A stretch of DNA of 64,000 nt from Streptomyces sp. NBC_00335. Lineage in GTDB: Bacteria > Actinomycetota > Actinomycetes > Streptomycetales > Streptomycetaceae. The stretch is taken from NCBI RefSeq assembly GCF_036127095.1, contig NZ_CP108006.1:5881501-5945500 (forward strand). The letters run 5' to 3'. The translations under genes were made by a program, and so were the position numbers. Below, one piece after another: positions 8,317 through 17,495 of this stretch. Under the pieces are notes generated by a model. It had not been told where the DNA came from and did no database searches. It saw only the letters and a program-made list of their open reading frames with translations. Position 1 is the first letter of the stretch. Every line of letters starts with the position of its first letter.

Positions 8317-9582
8317 TTAGACGGTCCGGAACGCCAGCGAGACGTTGTGGCCGCCGAAGCCGAAGGAGTTGTTGATCGCGGAGATCGGGCCCTCCGCCGG
8401 GAGCTTGCGGGGCTCGTCGCGGACGATGTCCGCGTCGATGTCGTCGTCGATGTCGTCGAGGTTGATCGTCGGCGGGGCGAGGCGGTTGTACAGCGCCAGC
8501 ACCGTGGCCACGGTCTCGATGCCGCCCGCGCCACCCAGGAGGTGACCGGTCATCGACTTCGTGGCCGAGATCGCGATGTGGTCGAGGTCGTCGCCCAGCA
8601 CCTTGCGCAGAGCCTTCAGCTCGGCCGTGTCACCCTGCGGGGTGGACGTGGCGTGCGCGTTCACGTGGACCAGCTCGGCCGGGTCCAGACCCGTGTTGTC
8701 GAGCAGGTTCTGCAGGGCGGCCGAGACGCCGCGGCCGGTGGGCTCCGGCTGCGCGATGTGGTGGCTGTCCGCGGACAGGCCCTGGCCCAGCACCTCGCAG
8801 TAGACCCGGGCGCCGCGCGCGGCGGCGTGCTCGGCGGACTCCAGGACCACGACGCCCGCACCCTCGCCGAGGACGAAGCCGTCGCGGGCCTTGTCGTACG
8901 GACGGGAGGCCGTGGTCGGGTTCTCGTTGTTCTTCGACATCGCCATCATGTTGGCGAACGCCGCGATCGGCAGCGGGTGGATCGCGGCCTCGGTACCGCC
9001 GGCGACGACCACGTCGGCACGGCCGGTGCGGATCATCTCGACGGCGTAACCGATGGCCTCGGCGCCGGAGGCGCAGGCGCTGACCGGAGTGTGCACACCC
9101 GCGCGGGCGTTGACCTCCAGGCCGACGTTGGCCGACGGGCCGTTGGGCATGAGCATGGGGACGGTGTGCGGGGAGACCCGGCGCACACCCTTTTCCTTCA
9201 GTACGTCGTACTGGTCGAGCAGGGTGGTCACGCCGCCGATGCCGGAAGCGATGACCGTGCCCAGGCGCTCGGGCGCGATGGACGCGTCCTCGCCCGCCGG
9301 GGCGGTGTAACCGGCGTCGGCCCACGCCTCACGGGCCGCGATGATCGCGAACTGGGCCGAGCGGTCCAGCTTGCGGGCCAGCGGCCGGGGGAGGACCTCA
9401 CTCGGGTCCACGGCGGCGGTCGCGGCGATGCGGACCGGGAGTTCGGCGAAGCGCTCACCCTCGAGGGGCTTTACGCCGGAACGGCCGGCAAGCAGACCTT
9501 CCCAGGTCGAAGCGCTGTCGCCACCCAGCGGAGTGGTTGCGCCGATACCGGTGACGACCACGGTGCGATTGGTCGGGCTCAC
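8317..9582 (-). CDS. fabF: Beta-ketoacyl-ACP synthase II
   Basis: A 421-residue condensing enzyme that elongates acyl-ACP with malonyl-ACP in type II fatty acid synthesis. The Cys-His-His triad is visible: Cys170 (PVSACASG), His in VNAHATSTPQGD (about residue 310) and His in MTGHLLGGAGG (about residue 346). The start is GTG 9582 after GGAGAAAG; the longer open frame upstream crosses the acpP-fabF spacer and is not coding. It is the last gene of the leftward fabD-fabH-acpP-fabF operon and ends before a strong bidirectional terminator. Confidence 0.97.
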   Translation of the reverse strand: MSPTNRTVVVTGIGATTPLGGDSASTWEGLLAGRSGVKPLEGERFAELPVRIAATAAVDPSEVLPRPLARKLDRSAQFAIIAAREAWADAGYTAPAGEDASIAPERLGTVIASGIGGVTTLLDQYDVLKEKGVRRVSPHTVPMLMPNGPSANVGLEVNARAGVHTPVSACASGAEAIGYAVEMIRTGRADVVVAGGTEAAIHPLPIAAFANMMAMSKNNENPTTASRPYDKARDGFVLGEGAGVVVLESAEHAAARGARVYCEVLGQGLSADSHHIAQPEPTGRGVSAALQNLLDNTGLDPAELVHVNAHATSTPQGDTAELKALRKVLGDDLDHIAISATKSMTGHLLGGAGGIETVATVLALYNRLAPPTINLDDIDDDIDADIVRDEPRKLPAEGPISAINNSFGFGGHNVSLAFRTV

Positions 9583-9658
9583 AGGAATTCTTTCTCCACG
9601 TTTCAGGGGGTGAATTGTCACGGCGCCACCGCCAGGTGGCGACAAACGCTCGTCAGGC

Positions 9659-9907
9659 TCAGGCCTGGTGCTTGAGGATGTAGCTCGCGGCGTCGCCGAC
9701 GGTCTTGAGACCCTTGACGTCCTCGTCCGGGATCTTCACCTCGAAGCGCTCTTCGGCGGCGACGACGACCTCGACCATGGACAGCGAGTCGACGTCCAGG
9801 TCGTCGGTGAAGGACTTCTCGAGCTGAACGTCCTCGGTCGGGATGCCGGCGATCTCGTTGACGATCTCCGCGAGACCTTCGACGATTTCTTCCTGGGTGA
9901 AGGCCAT
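9659..9907 (-). CDS. acpP: Acyl carrier protein
   Basis: An 82-residue acidic carrier protein of fatty acid synthesis. The DSL motif (DVDSLSMVE) carries Ser41, the site of 4'-phosphopantetheine attachment. The start ATG 9907 has GAAGGAG upstream. It lies between fabH (61 bp gap) and fabF (76 bp gap), the standard streptomycete order. It serves as the shared substrate carrier for FabD, FabH and FabF encoded around it. Confidence 0.97.
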   Translation of the reverse strand: MAFTQEEIVEGLAEIVNEIAGIPTEDVQLEKSFTDDLDVDSLSMVEVVVAAEERFEVKIPDEDVKGLKTVGDAASYILKHQA

Positions 9908-9968
9908 GATGGCGCTCCTTCTATAGCTAGCTGGGGTCAAACGGAGCCCGGGATGTGGATCCCGGGCC

Positions 9969-10973
9969 CTAGGGGAGGGTAACGACCGTGGCGGCGTAGA
10001 CGAGCCCCGCCCCGAAGCCGATGACGAGCGCGGTGTCGCCGCTCTTCGCCGCTCCGGTCGCCAGGAGCCGCTCCATTGCGAGCGGGATCGAGGCGGCCGA
10101 GGTGTTGCCGGTGGTTTCGACGTCACGGGCGACCGTGACGTGCTCCGGCAGCTTCAGAGTCTTCACCATCGAGTCGATGATCCGCATGTTCGCCTGGTGC
10201 GGAATGAAGACGTCCAGGTCATCAACGGTGATCCCGGCTGCGTCGAGCGCCTGCTGGGCCACCTTGGCCATCTCGAAGACGGCCCAGCGGAAGACCGCCT
10301 GACCCTCCTGGGTGATGGCCGGAAACTTGTTCCCGCCGTCCTTGCCGAGGTACTCGTCCCACGGCACGGTCTGCTTGATGGTCTCCGACTTGTCGCCCTC
10401 GGAACCCCACACGGTGGGGCCGATGGCCGGCTCGTCCGAGGGGCCGACGACCACGGCGCCCGCGCCGTCACCGAAGAGGAAGGCCGTCGCGCGGTCCTCC
10501 AGGTCGGTCAGGTCCGAGAGCCGCTCCACGCCGATGACGAGGACGTACTCCGCGGAACCCTCGACGACGAGCCCCTTGGCCAGGGTCAGGCCGTAGCCGA
10601 ATCCGGCGCAGCCCGCGGAGATGTCGAAGGCGGCGGGCTTGCCCGCGCCGATGCGGTGCGCGATCTCGGTCGCCACGGCCGGGGTCTGCTTGAAGTGCGA
10701 CACCGTCGAGACGATCACGGCGCCGATCTTCTCCGGGGCGATCCCGGCGGCGGCCAGGGCCTTGCCCGAGGCCTCCACCGACATCGCGGCGACGGTCTCC
10801 TGCGGGGAGGCCCAGTGCCGCGTCGCGATACCGGAACGCGAGCGGATCCACTCGTCGGACGAGTCGATGGTTTCGAGGATGACCTCGTTCGGCACCACGC
10901 GGACCGGACGGTAGCCGCCGACTCCGAGGATGCGGGCGTACGGGGAGCCCTTGGCAGGCTTGATCTTCGACAT
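9969..10973 (-). CDS. fabH: Beta-ketoacyl-ACP synthase III
   Basis: A 334-residue initiating condensing enzyme. The catalytic Cys122 is in ISAGCAGFGYG, with His in FIPHQANMR and Asn in TTGNTSAASIP completing the KAS III triad. It joins an acyl-CoA primer to malonyl-ACP; in streptomycetes branched primers are accepted (family knowledge), which sets the iso/anteiso fatty acid profile. It sits between fabD and acpP, 19 bases after fabD, and is clearly co-transcribed. Confidence 0.97.
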   Translation of the reverse strand: MSKIKPAKGSPYARILGVGGYRPVRVVPNEVILETIDSSDEWIRSRSGIATRHWASPQETVAAMSVEASGKALAAAGIAPEKIGAVIVSTVSHFKQTPAVATEIAHRIGAGKPAAFDISAGCAGFGYGLTLAKGLVVEGSAEYVLVIGVERLSDLTDLEDRATAFLFGDGAGAVVVGPSDEPAIGPTVWGSEGDKSETIKQTVPWDEYLGKDGGNKFPAITQEGQAVFRWAVFEMAKVAQQALDAAGITVDDLDVFIPHQANMRIIDSMVKTLKLPEHVTVARDVETTGNTSAASIPLAMERLLATGAAKSGDTALVIGFGAGLVYAATVVTLP

Positions 10974-10992
10974 GCTGAGTGGGCTCCTTCTC

Positions 10993-11925
10993 TCAGACCG
11001 CGTGCTCGGAGACGAGCGCCGCGGCCTTTTCGAGATCGTCCGGGGTCTTCAGGGCCACGCTCGGTACGCCCTTCAGCGCGCGCTTGGCCAGACCCGTCAG
11101 GGTGCCACCGGGGGACAGTTCCACGATCCCGGTGACGCCCAGTGCGGCGAACGTCTCCATGCACAGGTCCCAGCGGACCGGGTTGGCCACCTGGCCCACC
11201 AGCCGGGCGACGACATCGGCGCCCGTGGTCACGACCTGACCGTCCTTGTTCGATACGTACGTCAGCGCCGGGTCCGCCGGGGAGAGGGCCGCCGCGGCCT
11301 TCTCCAGGCCGGCGACCGCCGGAGCCATGTGGTGCGTGTGGAAGGCGCCCGCGACCTTGAGGGCGACGACCTTCATGGAACCCTCGGGCTTCTCGGCCTC
11401 CAGGGCCGCGATCTGCTCCATGGTCCCCGCGGCCACGATCTGGCCCGCGCCGTTGACGTTCGCCGGGGTCAGACCCAGCTTCTCCAGGTGCGCGACGACC
11501 ACGTCCGGGTCCCCGCCGAGGACGGCGGCCATGCCCGTCGCGGTGATCGCCGCGGCCTCCGCCATGGCGAGCCCGCGGGTCCGTACGAAGGACAGCGCGT
11601 CCGTGTCGGACAGGACCCCGGCGTACGCGGCGGCGGTGATCTCGCCGACGCTGTGGCCCGCCACGGCGCCGAAGGCGGTGGGGCCGACCTGGGGAACGGC
11701 GGTCAGCTCGGCCGCGGCGAGCAGGCCGGCGGCCACCAGCAGGGGCTGTGCGACGGCCGTGTCACGGATCTCGTCCGCGTCGGCCTTCGTGCCGTAGTGG
11801 GCAAGGTCGAGCCCGATGGCGTCCGACCAGCCGGCGACGCGGTCAGCGGCGCCGGGCAGTTCGAGCCAGGGAGTCAGGAAGCCGGGCGTCTGTGCGCCTT
11901 GGCCGGGAGCGACGAGTACGAGCAC
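10993..11925 (-). CDS. fabD: Malonyl-CoA:ACP transacylase
   Basis: A 310-residue acyltransferase that loads malonate onto AcpP. The active-site Ser92 is in GHSVGE, with His in VAGAFHTHHM. The start is GTG 11925 (VLVLVAPGQGAQ, the family N terminus); GTG 11931 two codons upstream is an alternative. It is the first biosynthetic gene of the fab operon. The fasR-type regulator ends about 90 bp upstream, and the spacer probably holds the operon promoter. Confidence 0.96.
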   Translation of the reverse strand: MLVLVAPGQGAQTPGFLTPWLELPGAADRVAGWSDAIGLDLAHYGTKADADEIRDTAVAQPLLVAAGLLAAAELTAVPQVGPTAFGAVAGHSVGEITAAAYAGVLSDTDALSFVRTRGLAMAEAAAITATGMAAVLGGDPDVVVAHLEKLGLTPANVNGAGQIVAAGTMEQIAALEAEKPEGSMKVVALKVAGAFHTHHMAPAVAGLEKAAAALSPADPALTYVSNKDGQVVTTGADVVARLVGQVANPVRWDLCMETFAALGVTGIVELSPGGTLTGLAKRALKGVPSVALKTPDDLEKAAALVSEHAV

Positions 11926-12014
11926 CCTCACACTCTCTCTTGTGTTCGGTCCGCGCCGCCCGTGGGGACAGGGACGAAGAACCATCGGGGTAATTGTTGA
12001 TGTCCGACAAAAGC

Positions 12015-13232
12015 TTAGGACTGAGGATCGCCGTCGGCCAGACGCCCGAGGATCAGGGCGATCCGCAGCGTGAACGCGGAGCGGACATCCGAGGGCGACC
12101 AGCCGGTGACGTCTGTCACACGTCGGAGCCGGTAGCGCACGGTATTGGGGTGCACGAACAGCATCCGGGCGGCGCCTTCGAGGCTGCTCGCCTGCTCCAG
12201 GTAGACACTCAGCGTTTCCAGCAGCGCCGAGCCGGCCTCTTCGAGCGGTCTGTAGATCTCCTCCACCAACTGCTCGCGGGCCGAAGGGTCGGAGGCGATC
12301 GCGCGTTCGGGCAGGAGATCGTCCGCGAGCACCGGCCTCGGCGCGTCCTGCCAGGCCGTGCAGGCCTTGAGCCCGGCCGCGGCCGCCTGCGCCGACTTCG
12401 TGGCGTTCAGCAGGTCCGGGACCACCGGTCCGGCGACCACCGCACCCGCCGCGAACGGCCCGATCAGCGACTTCGCCACCTGCATCGGATTGTCGCTGCC
12501 ACCCGCGATGACCACGAGCCGGTCGCCCAGCACACCCGTGAGGACCTGCAGCTTGTGGTGGCGGGCGGCCCGCCGGATCGCCTCGACCGTCAGCTCGCTG
12601 TCGCCCTCCGGAGCCGTGCCCAGCACCACGCACACGTGCTCGGGGGAGTTCCAGCCGAGGGCCGCGGCCCGTGACAGCGCGCCCTCGTCGGCCTCCCCGG
12701 ACAGCACCGCGTTGACCACGAGGGACTCCAGCCGGGCGTCCCACGCACCGCGGGCCTCGGCGGCCTGGGCGTAGACCTGGGCGGTCGCGAAGGCGATCTC
12801 CCGGGCGTACACCAGCAGGGCCTCGCGCAGGATCGACTCGTCGCCGGGCGCCGCGACCTCGTCGATCGCGGTCTCCATGACCTCGATCGTGGTGCGCACC
12901 ATTTCGACGGTCTGGCGCAGGGTGATCGCCCGGGTCAGCTCGCGCGGAGCCGTCCCGAAGACGTCGGTGGAGATCGCCTGAGCGGTATCGGGGTGCCGGA
13001 ACCACTCCGTGAACGCGGCGATGCCGGCCTGGGCGACCAGGCCGATCCAGGACCGGTTCTCCGGCGGCATCGCCCGGTACCACGACAGCGTCTCGTCCAT
13101 GCGCGCGATGGCGTTGGCGGCGAGCCGACCGGAGGACTTCTCCAGCCGTCGCAGCGTCGCGGCGTGCGGATGGGGCGGAGCCGGATGCGCGGGGTGGGCC
13201 GCGGGTGAATGCTCACGTTCGGGTTGGGACAC
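12015..13232 (-). CDS. fasR: PucR-type transcriptional regulator, FasR homologue
   Basis: A 405-residue regulator. The N-terminal two thirds hold a helical and a GGDEF-like/CdaR region, and the C terminus carries the PucR HTH (ARMLFVHPNTVRYRLRRV). It lies directly upstream of fabD in the same direction. In S. coelicolor the protein in this position, FasR, activates the fab operon, so the same role is expected here. I chose GTG 13232 (VSQPERE) because the open frame upstream runs through the divergent pirin gene. The His/Pro-rich stretch at about residues 11-25 is a disordered leader. Confidence 0.9.
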   Translation of the reverse strand: MSQPEREHSPAAHPAHPAPPHPHAATLRRLEKSSGRLAANAIARMDETLSWYRAMPPENRSWIGLVAQAGIAAFTEWFRHPDTAQAISTDVFGTAPRELTRAITLRQTVEMVRTTIEVMETAIDEVAAPGDESILREALLVYAREIAFATAQVYAQAAEARGAWDARLESLVVNAVLSGEADEGALSRAAALGWNSPEHVCVVLGTAPEGDSELTVEAIRRAARHHKLQVLTGVLGDRLVVIAGGSDNPMQVAKSLIGPFAAGAVVAGPVVPDLLNATKSAQAAAAGLKACTAWQDAPRPVLADDLLPERAIASDPSAREQLVEEIYRPLEEAGSALLETLSVYLEQASSLEGAARMLFVHPNTVRYRLRRVTDVTGWSPSDVRSAFTLRIALILGRLADGDPQS

Positions 13233-13313
13233 GTGACAAGACTGCCTTATCGGGGCCGCTGCGCGGAGTCCGGTCTCATCCCGGGCCGCGCCCCGGGGGC
13301 TACCGTGGCCCCC

Positions 13314-14018
13314 ATGATTGATGTACGCCGAGGCTCCGACCGGTACGAGGGCGGGGAACCCCACACGGGGATCACCACCCGGCACGCCTTCTCCTTCGGC
13401 CCGCACTACGACCCCGACAACCTGCGGTTCGGCCCGGTCACGGCGTGCAACGAGGAGAGCCTCGCCCCCGGCGCGGGCTTCGACGAGCACCCCCACAGCC
13501 ACACCGAGATCGTGACCTGGGTGGCCGAGGGCGAGCTCACCCACCGGGACGCCACGGGCGCCGGCACCCTGGTGCGGCCCGGAGACCTGCAGCACCTCGG
13601 CGCGGCGTCCGGGACCCGGCACGTGGAACGCAACGACGGCCCCGGGCCGCTGCGCTTCGTCCAGATGTGGCTGGCGCCGGCCGATCCGGCCGGGGAGCCC
13701 TCGTACGAGCTGGTCAGGGGAATCTCCGACAACACGCCCTACGCCGTGCCCGCGGCCGGTGCCGTACTGCACGTACGGCGTCCGGGCGCGGGCGAGCGGG
13801 TCGCCGTACCGGCCGCCGCGCGGGTGTACCTGCACGTCGTACGGGGAGACCTGCGGCTGGACGGCGCGGACGGCGCGGACGGCGCCGCCGGTGCCGTCGG
13901 CGAGGAGGAGGACGGTGCGGAGCTCGGGCCCGGGGACTCGGCGCGGATCACCGGCGAGCCGGAGCTGGCGCTGATCGCCGGATCACCGGCCGAGGTGCTG
14001 ATCTGGGAGTTTTCCTAG
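13314..14018 (+). CDS. Pirin family protein
   Basis: A 234-residue bicupin. The N-terminal cupin has the metal-ligand region FDEHPHSHTEIVTWVAEGEL, with clustered His and a downstream Glu and His (QHLGAASGTRHVE), typical of pirins. It starts at ATG 13314, 82 bases from the divergent fasR start. An Ala/Gly/Asp-rich insertion at about residues 183-205 breaks the second cupin. Pirins can act as quercetinases or as redox-sensitive cofactors; which applies here is unknown. Confidence 0.87.
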   Translation: MIDVRRGSDRYEGGEPHTGITTRHAFSFGPHYDPDNLRFGPVTACNEESLAPGAGFDEHPHSHTEIVTWVAEGELTHRDATGAGTLVRPGDLQHLGAASGTRHVERNDGPGPLRFVQMWLAPADPAGEPSYELVRGISDNTPYAVPAAGAVLHVRRPGAGERVAVPAAARVYLHVVRGDLRLDGADGADGAAGAVGEEEDGAELGPGDSARITGEPELALIAGSPAEVLIWEFS

Positions 14019-14041
14019 GAGCGGTCCCGCAGGCGGGGGCC

Positions 14042-14869
14042 TCAGCGGGTCCTGAGCTCCGCGAGTACGGCGTCGGTGAACGGGGGCCAGGCCTCCACGG
14101 CCCACGGGCCGAAGGCGCGGTCCGTCAGCGCCACGCAGGCGGCGCGGGCGTCCGGGTCCACCCACAGGAAGGTCCCGGACTGCCCGAAGTGGCCGAAGGT
14201 GCGCGGCGAGGAGCCGGCGCCCGTCCAGTGCGGGGCCTTCCCGTCGCGGATCTCCAGGCCGAGCCCCCAGTCGTTGGGGGTCTGGTGGCCGTAGCCGGGC
14301 AGGACGCCCTTGAGCCCGGGGTGCACCACGGAGGTGGCCTCGGCGACGGTGCGCACGTCCAGCAGCCGGGGCTGCTGCAGCTCGGCGGCGAAGCGCAGGA
14401 GGTCGCTGACGGTGGAGACGCCGTCCTTGGCGGGAGAGCCCTCCAGGCTGCTCGACTCCATGCCCAGCGGCTCGAAGACGGCCTCGGCCAGGTACGCGGC
14501 GAAGGGGATGCCGGTGGCCTTCGCGATGTGGTCGCCCAGCTCCTCGAAACCGGCGTTGGAGTACAGGCGGCGCTGCCCGGGAGGGGCCGTCACCCGGTGC
14601 TCGTCGAAGGCCAGGCCGCTGGTGTGCGCGAGCAGGTGGCGCACGGTGGAACCCTCGGGCCCGGCCGGCTCGTCCAGCTCGATCGCGCCCTCCTCGTAGG
14701 CGACGAGGGCGGCGTAGGCGGCGAGCGGCTTGGTGACGGAGGCCAGCGGGAAGCGGTGGTCCACCGGGCCGTGGGAGCCGAGCACGGTCCCGTCGGCGTG
14801 GACGACGGCCGCGGCGGCGGTCGGGACCGGCCAGTTCTCGATGTTGCGCAGACTCTGCAAGCTCTCCAT
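14042..14869 (-). CDS. Serine hydrolase, beta-lactamase/DD-peptidase class C type
   Basis: A 275-residue hydrolase. The SxxK nucleophile motif is SVTK (about residues 44-47) and the second motif is YSN (RLYSNAGF); the HFGQSG segment near the C terminus replaces the KTG box. There is no signal peptide, so it is a cytosolic esterase or peptidase-like member rather than a secreted beta-lactamase. It is convergent with pirin and starts just beside the palindromic operator of the MerR gene, so the MerR protein may also affect it. Confidence 0.85.
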   Translation of the reverse strand: MESLQSLRNIENWPVPTAAAAVVHADGTVLGSHGPVDHRFPLASVTKPLAAYAALVAYEEGAIELDEPAGPEGSTVRHLLAHTSGLAFDEHRVTAPPGQRRLYSNAGFEELGDHIAKATGIPFAAYLAEAVFEPLGMESSSLEGSPAKDGVSTVSDLLRFAAELQQPRLLDVRTVAEATSVVHPGLKGVLPGYGHQTPNDWGLGLEIRDGKAPHWTGAGSSPRTFGHFGQSGTFLWVDPDARAACVALTDRAFGPWAVEAWPPFTDAVLAELRTR

Positions 14870-14886
14870 GCGGCCGAGGGTACTTG

Positions 14887-14904
14887 CTTGGAGTGCACTC
14901 CAAG
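14887..14904. promoter_or_regulatory. Perfect 18-base palindrome, probable MerR operator
   Basis: The dyad CTTGGAGTGCACTCCAAG lies between the serine hydrolase start and the merR start (14921). MerR regulators bind such dyads inside overlong promoter spacers. It probably controls the merR-aldo/keto reductase operon, with a possible effect on the divergent hydrolase. Confidence 0.82.
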
Positions 14905-14920
14905 GATTTAGCGTGGAGCC

Positions 14921-15337
14921 ATGAGCCCGACCCAGACCCCCCTGCGGACGCAGACGCGGTACACGATCAGCGAGGTCGAGACCCGGACCGGTCTGACCCA
15001 GCACACCTTGCGCTGGTACGAGCGGATCGGCCTCATGCCGCACGTGGACCGCTCCCACTCGGGTCAGCGGCGGTTCACCGACAAGGACCTCGAATGGCTC
15101 GGATTCGTCGGCAAGTTGCGCACCACCGGAATGTCGGTGGCGGACATGGTCCGGTACGCCGAACTCGTCCGTGAGGGCCCGCACACCGCCGCCGACCGGC
15201 GCGAACTGCTGGAGCGCACGCGCGACGAGGTGCGCACGCGGATCACGGAACTGACCGACGCGCTCGCCGTCCTGGACTACAAGATCGACACGTATGCGAT
15301 GCGCAGCACCGTCGCGGGAGAGGAAGACCGGACATGA
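14921..15337 (+). CDS. MerR-family transcriptional regulator
   Basis: A 138-residue regulator. The winged HTH has TISEVETRTGLTQHTLRWYER and SGQRRFTDKDLEWL, the standard MerR DNA-binding region; the C terminus is a coiled-coil dimerisation helix. There is no cysteine cluster, so it is not a metal sensor of the classic type. The gene overlaps the aldo/keto reductase start by 4 bases (ATGA). A perfect palindrome sits 17 bases before its start, which supports autoregulation. Confidence 0.92.
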   Translation: MSPTQTPLRTQTRYTISEVETRTGLTQHTLRWYERIGLMPHVDRSHSGQRRFTDKDLEWLGFVGKLRTTGMSVADMVRYAELVREGPHTAADRRELLERTRDEVRTRITELTDALAVLDYKIDTYAMRSTVAGEEDRT

Positions 15338-16356
15338 CCGGAAACACCGTCGGGATGGAGCGGGCCGAACTGGGCAAGGGCGGCCCGCTGGTGGGCGTCC
15401 AGGGGCTCGGCTGCATGGGCATGAGCGAGTTCTACGGGGACACCGACGAGGCGGCCGCCCGGCAGACCCTGGAAGCGGCGCTGGAGGCCGGGGTCACCCT
15501 CTTCGACACCGCCGACGTCTACGGGCGGGGCGCCAACGAGGAGTTCCTCGCACCGTTCGTGGCCGCGCACCGCGACCGGATCACCCTCGCCACGAAGTTC
15601 GCCATCGAGCGGACGGACGACCCGCAGTACCGGGGGGTCCGCAACGACCGCGCGTACGTCCGCGGCGCGGTGGAGGACAGCCTGCGCAGGCTGGGCACCG
15701 AGGTGATCGACCTCTACTACATGCACCGGCGCGATCCGGCCGTTCCGTTCGCCGAGTCGGTGGGCGCGATGGCGGAGCTGGTGCAGGAGGGCAAGGTGCG
15801 CCACCTCGGTCTCAGCGAGGTGACCGGGGCCGAGCTGCGCGAGGCGCACGCGGTGCACCCGATCGCGGCGCTCCAGTCGGAGTGGTCGCTGTTCAGCCGG
15901 GACGTGGAGCGCAGCGCGGTGGGCGCGGCGGCGGAGCTGGGCGTGGCCTTCGTGCCGTACTCCCCGCTCGGGCGCGGCTTCCTGACCGGGGCGTTCGCGG
16001 ACGCCTCGGCGGACCTGACGGCCGGTGACTTCCGGCGCTACCAGCCCCGGTTCACGGGTGACAACGCGCGGACGAACAGCGCGCTGCTGACGCCGGTACG
16101 GGAGATCGCGGCGGCCCGCGGGGCCACGCCGGCCCAGATCGCCCTGGCCTGGGTGCACGGGCGTGCGGCGGTGCACGGCCTGACGGTCGTCCCGATCCCG
16201 GGCACCCGCAAGCCGACCCGCCTCACGGAGAACGTGGCGGCGACCCGCATCGCCCTGACGGCCGAGGAGCTTTCCCTCCTGGACCCGATCGCATCCCAAG
16301 TGGCCGGCGACCGCTACCCGGACATGAGCTCGACTTCGGCGGCGCGCGAGGGGTGA
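15334..16356 (+). CDS. Aldo/keto reductase
   Basis: A 340-residue NADPH-dependent oxidoreductase with a TIM-barrel fold. The catalytic tetrad is visible: Asp and Tyr in FDTADVYGRGANEEF, Lys in LATKF and His in YYMHR. The phosphate-binding C-terminal motif IPGTRKPTRLTENV is present. It is translationally coupled to the MerR regulator (4-base overlap). It resembles the YakC/AKR13 group; the aldehyde substrate is unknown. The MerR-controlled arrangement suggests a role in aldehyde or oxidant detoxification. Confidence 0.93.
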   Translation: MTGNTVGMERAELGKGGPLVGVQGLGCMGMSEFYGDTDEAAARQTLEAALEAGVTLFDTADVYGRGANEEFLAPFVAAHRDRITLATKFAIERTDDPQYRGVRNDRAYVRGAVEDSLRRLGTEVIDLYYMHRRDPAVPFAESVGAMAELVQEGKVRHLGLSEVTGAELREAHAVHPIAALQSEWSLFSRDVERSAVGAAAELGVAFVPYSPLGRGFLTGAFADASADLTAGDFRRYQPRFTGDNARTNSALLTPVREIAAARGATPAQIALAWVHGRAAVHGLTVVPIPGTRKPTRLTENVAATRIALTAEELSLLDPIASQVAGDRYPDMSSTSAAREG

Positions 16357-16384
16357 CCGCGTGCGGCGCCGTTGCCGGGGGCCG

Positions 16385-16520
16385 GCCCCCGGACCCCCGC
16401 GCCTCAAACGCCGGCGGGGCTGGATTTTGGCCGGCGTCGGACCCGAAGCCGGAGGGCAATTCCAGCCCGCCGGCGTTTGAGGCGCGGGTCCGGGCGGAGC
16501 CCGGGGAACGGGGGAAGGGC
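16385..16520. repeat. Inverted pair of streptomycete intergenic repeat elements
   Basis: Two facing copies of an element with core GGCGTTTGAGG (arms about 16399-16423 and 16462-16494) fill the space between the aldo/keto reductase and DUF4429 genes. They can fold into a long hairpin and probably terminate both convergent transcripts. Related copies occur at 33964-34016, 37641-37693 and 37721-37770. Confidence 0.8.
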
Positions 16521-16567
16521 GGGTAGGGGACAGCCCCGCAGGGCCGCGCCGCGAGGCCCCCGCAGGG

Positions 16568-17422
16568 TCAGGCCCCGGCCGGGAAGCGGTCCCGCAGCGC
16601 CCGGTACTCGGCGTCCGTGAGCAGCCCCGCACTGTGCAGCTCGGCGAGATGCTGGATCCGCTCCCAGGACCGCGGCCCGGGCACGGAAGACCCCACCGCG
16701 CCGGAGGCGACCACGGCCCGCGCCCGCAACCCCACGAGCACCGCCGCCGCGAACGGCAGCGACTCGTGCACGGCTCCGTACCCCACGCCGAAGACCGCGG
16801 AGGCGAGATCGTGGTCCGGCCGGGGATCCCCGGCGCCCTCGCGGGGCAGGAGCCGCAGGTGCCCGCCGGACCGTTCCGGGGAGTGCCAGGACAGTCCGGT
16901 CAGGGCGGCCAGCGGATACCGCTGGTCGCCCGCCTTCCACTTGGCGCTGGTGGCCCCGGTGCGCGACCAGTGGAAGGTGACGGCGCCGCCGTCGAAGGCG
17001 AGCCGGGCGTCGTACGCCTTCAGCGTGGCCGGCGGCTCCGGGACGTGGACGAGGAACCGCTCGGCCGGTCCGGACGGTCCCAGCCGCTCGCGCAGGGCCT
17101 CGGTGAAGGCCGCCGCCCGTCCGGTCCCGCCGCCGCCACCGGGCAGCACCAGCCGGTACGGATCGCAGGTCTCCCTCAGCTGCCCCGCCGCGGCCTCCAT
17201 CAGCGGGTCCGCTCCCACCCGTACGCGGGCGTGCAGCACCACGGTGTCCCGCCGTCCCACGGTCAGGCCCACCCCGGACAACGCTTCGAGCGGAACCCGG
17301 CGTTCCCCCAGGGCGTGCCAGAGTCTGGGCGTTCGTATCCCCCGTGCGAAGCGGATGATGAGCGAGTTCGTGGTGCGGTCGAACTCCCAGACGGCATGGT
17401 TTCCGGCCAGTACGTCACCCAT
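16568..17422 (-). CDS. DUF4429 protein with C-terminal SHOCT domain
   Basis: A 284-residue cytosolic protein. Two DUF4429 (PH-like) repeats can be seen, starting at GNHAVWEFDR and LKAYDARLAFDGGAVTFHW. The C terminus (IQHLAELHSAGLLTDAEYRALRDRF, split over about 255-280) is a SHOCT domain, a short module found at the ends of many proteins. The start is ATG 17422. Function is unknown; family members are common in actinomycetes. Confidence 0.85.
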   Translation of the reverse strand: MGDVLAGNHAVWEFDRTTNSLIIRFARGIRTPRLWHALGERRVPLEALSGVGLTVGRRDTVVLHARVRVGADPLMEAAAGQLRETCDPYRLVLPGGGGGTGRAAAFTEALRERLGPSGPAERFLVHVPEPPATLKAYDARLAFDGGAVTFHWSRTGATSAKWKAGDQRYPLAALTGLSWHSPERSGGHLRLLPREGAGDPRPDHDLASAVFGVGYGAVHESLPFAAAVLVGLRARAVVASGAVGSSVPGPRSWERIQHLAELHSAGLLTDAEYRALRDRFPAGA

Positions 17423-17495
17423 GCGGCACATCGTAAAGGGAGGCACCCCCGTGCGTCCCCCCGCCGTGAGGTCCGATTTCGGGTCGGGCGAGCGG

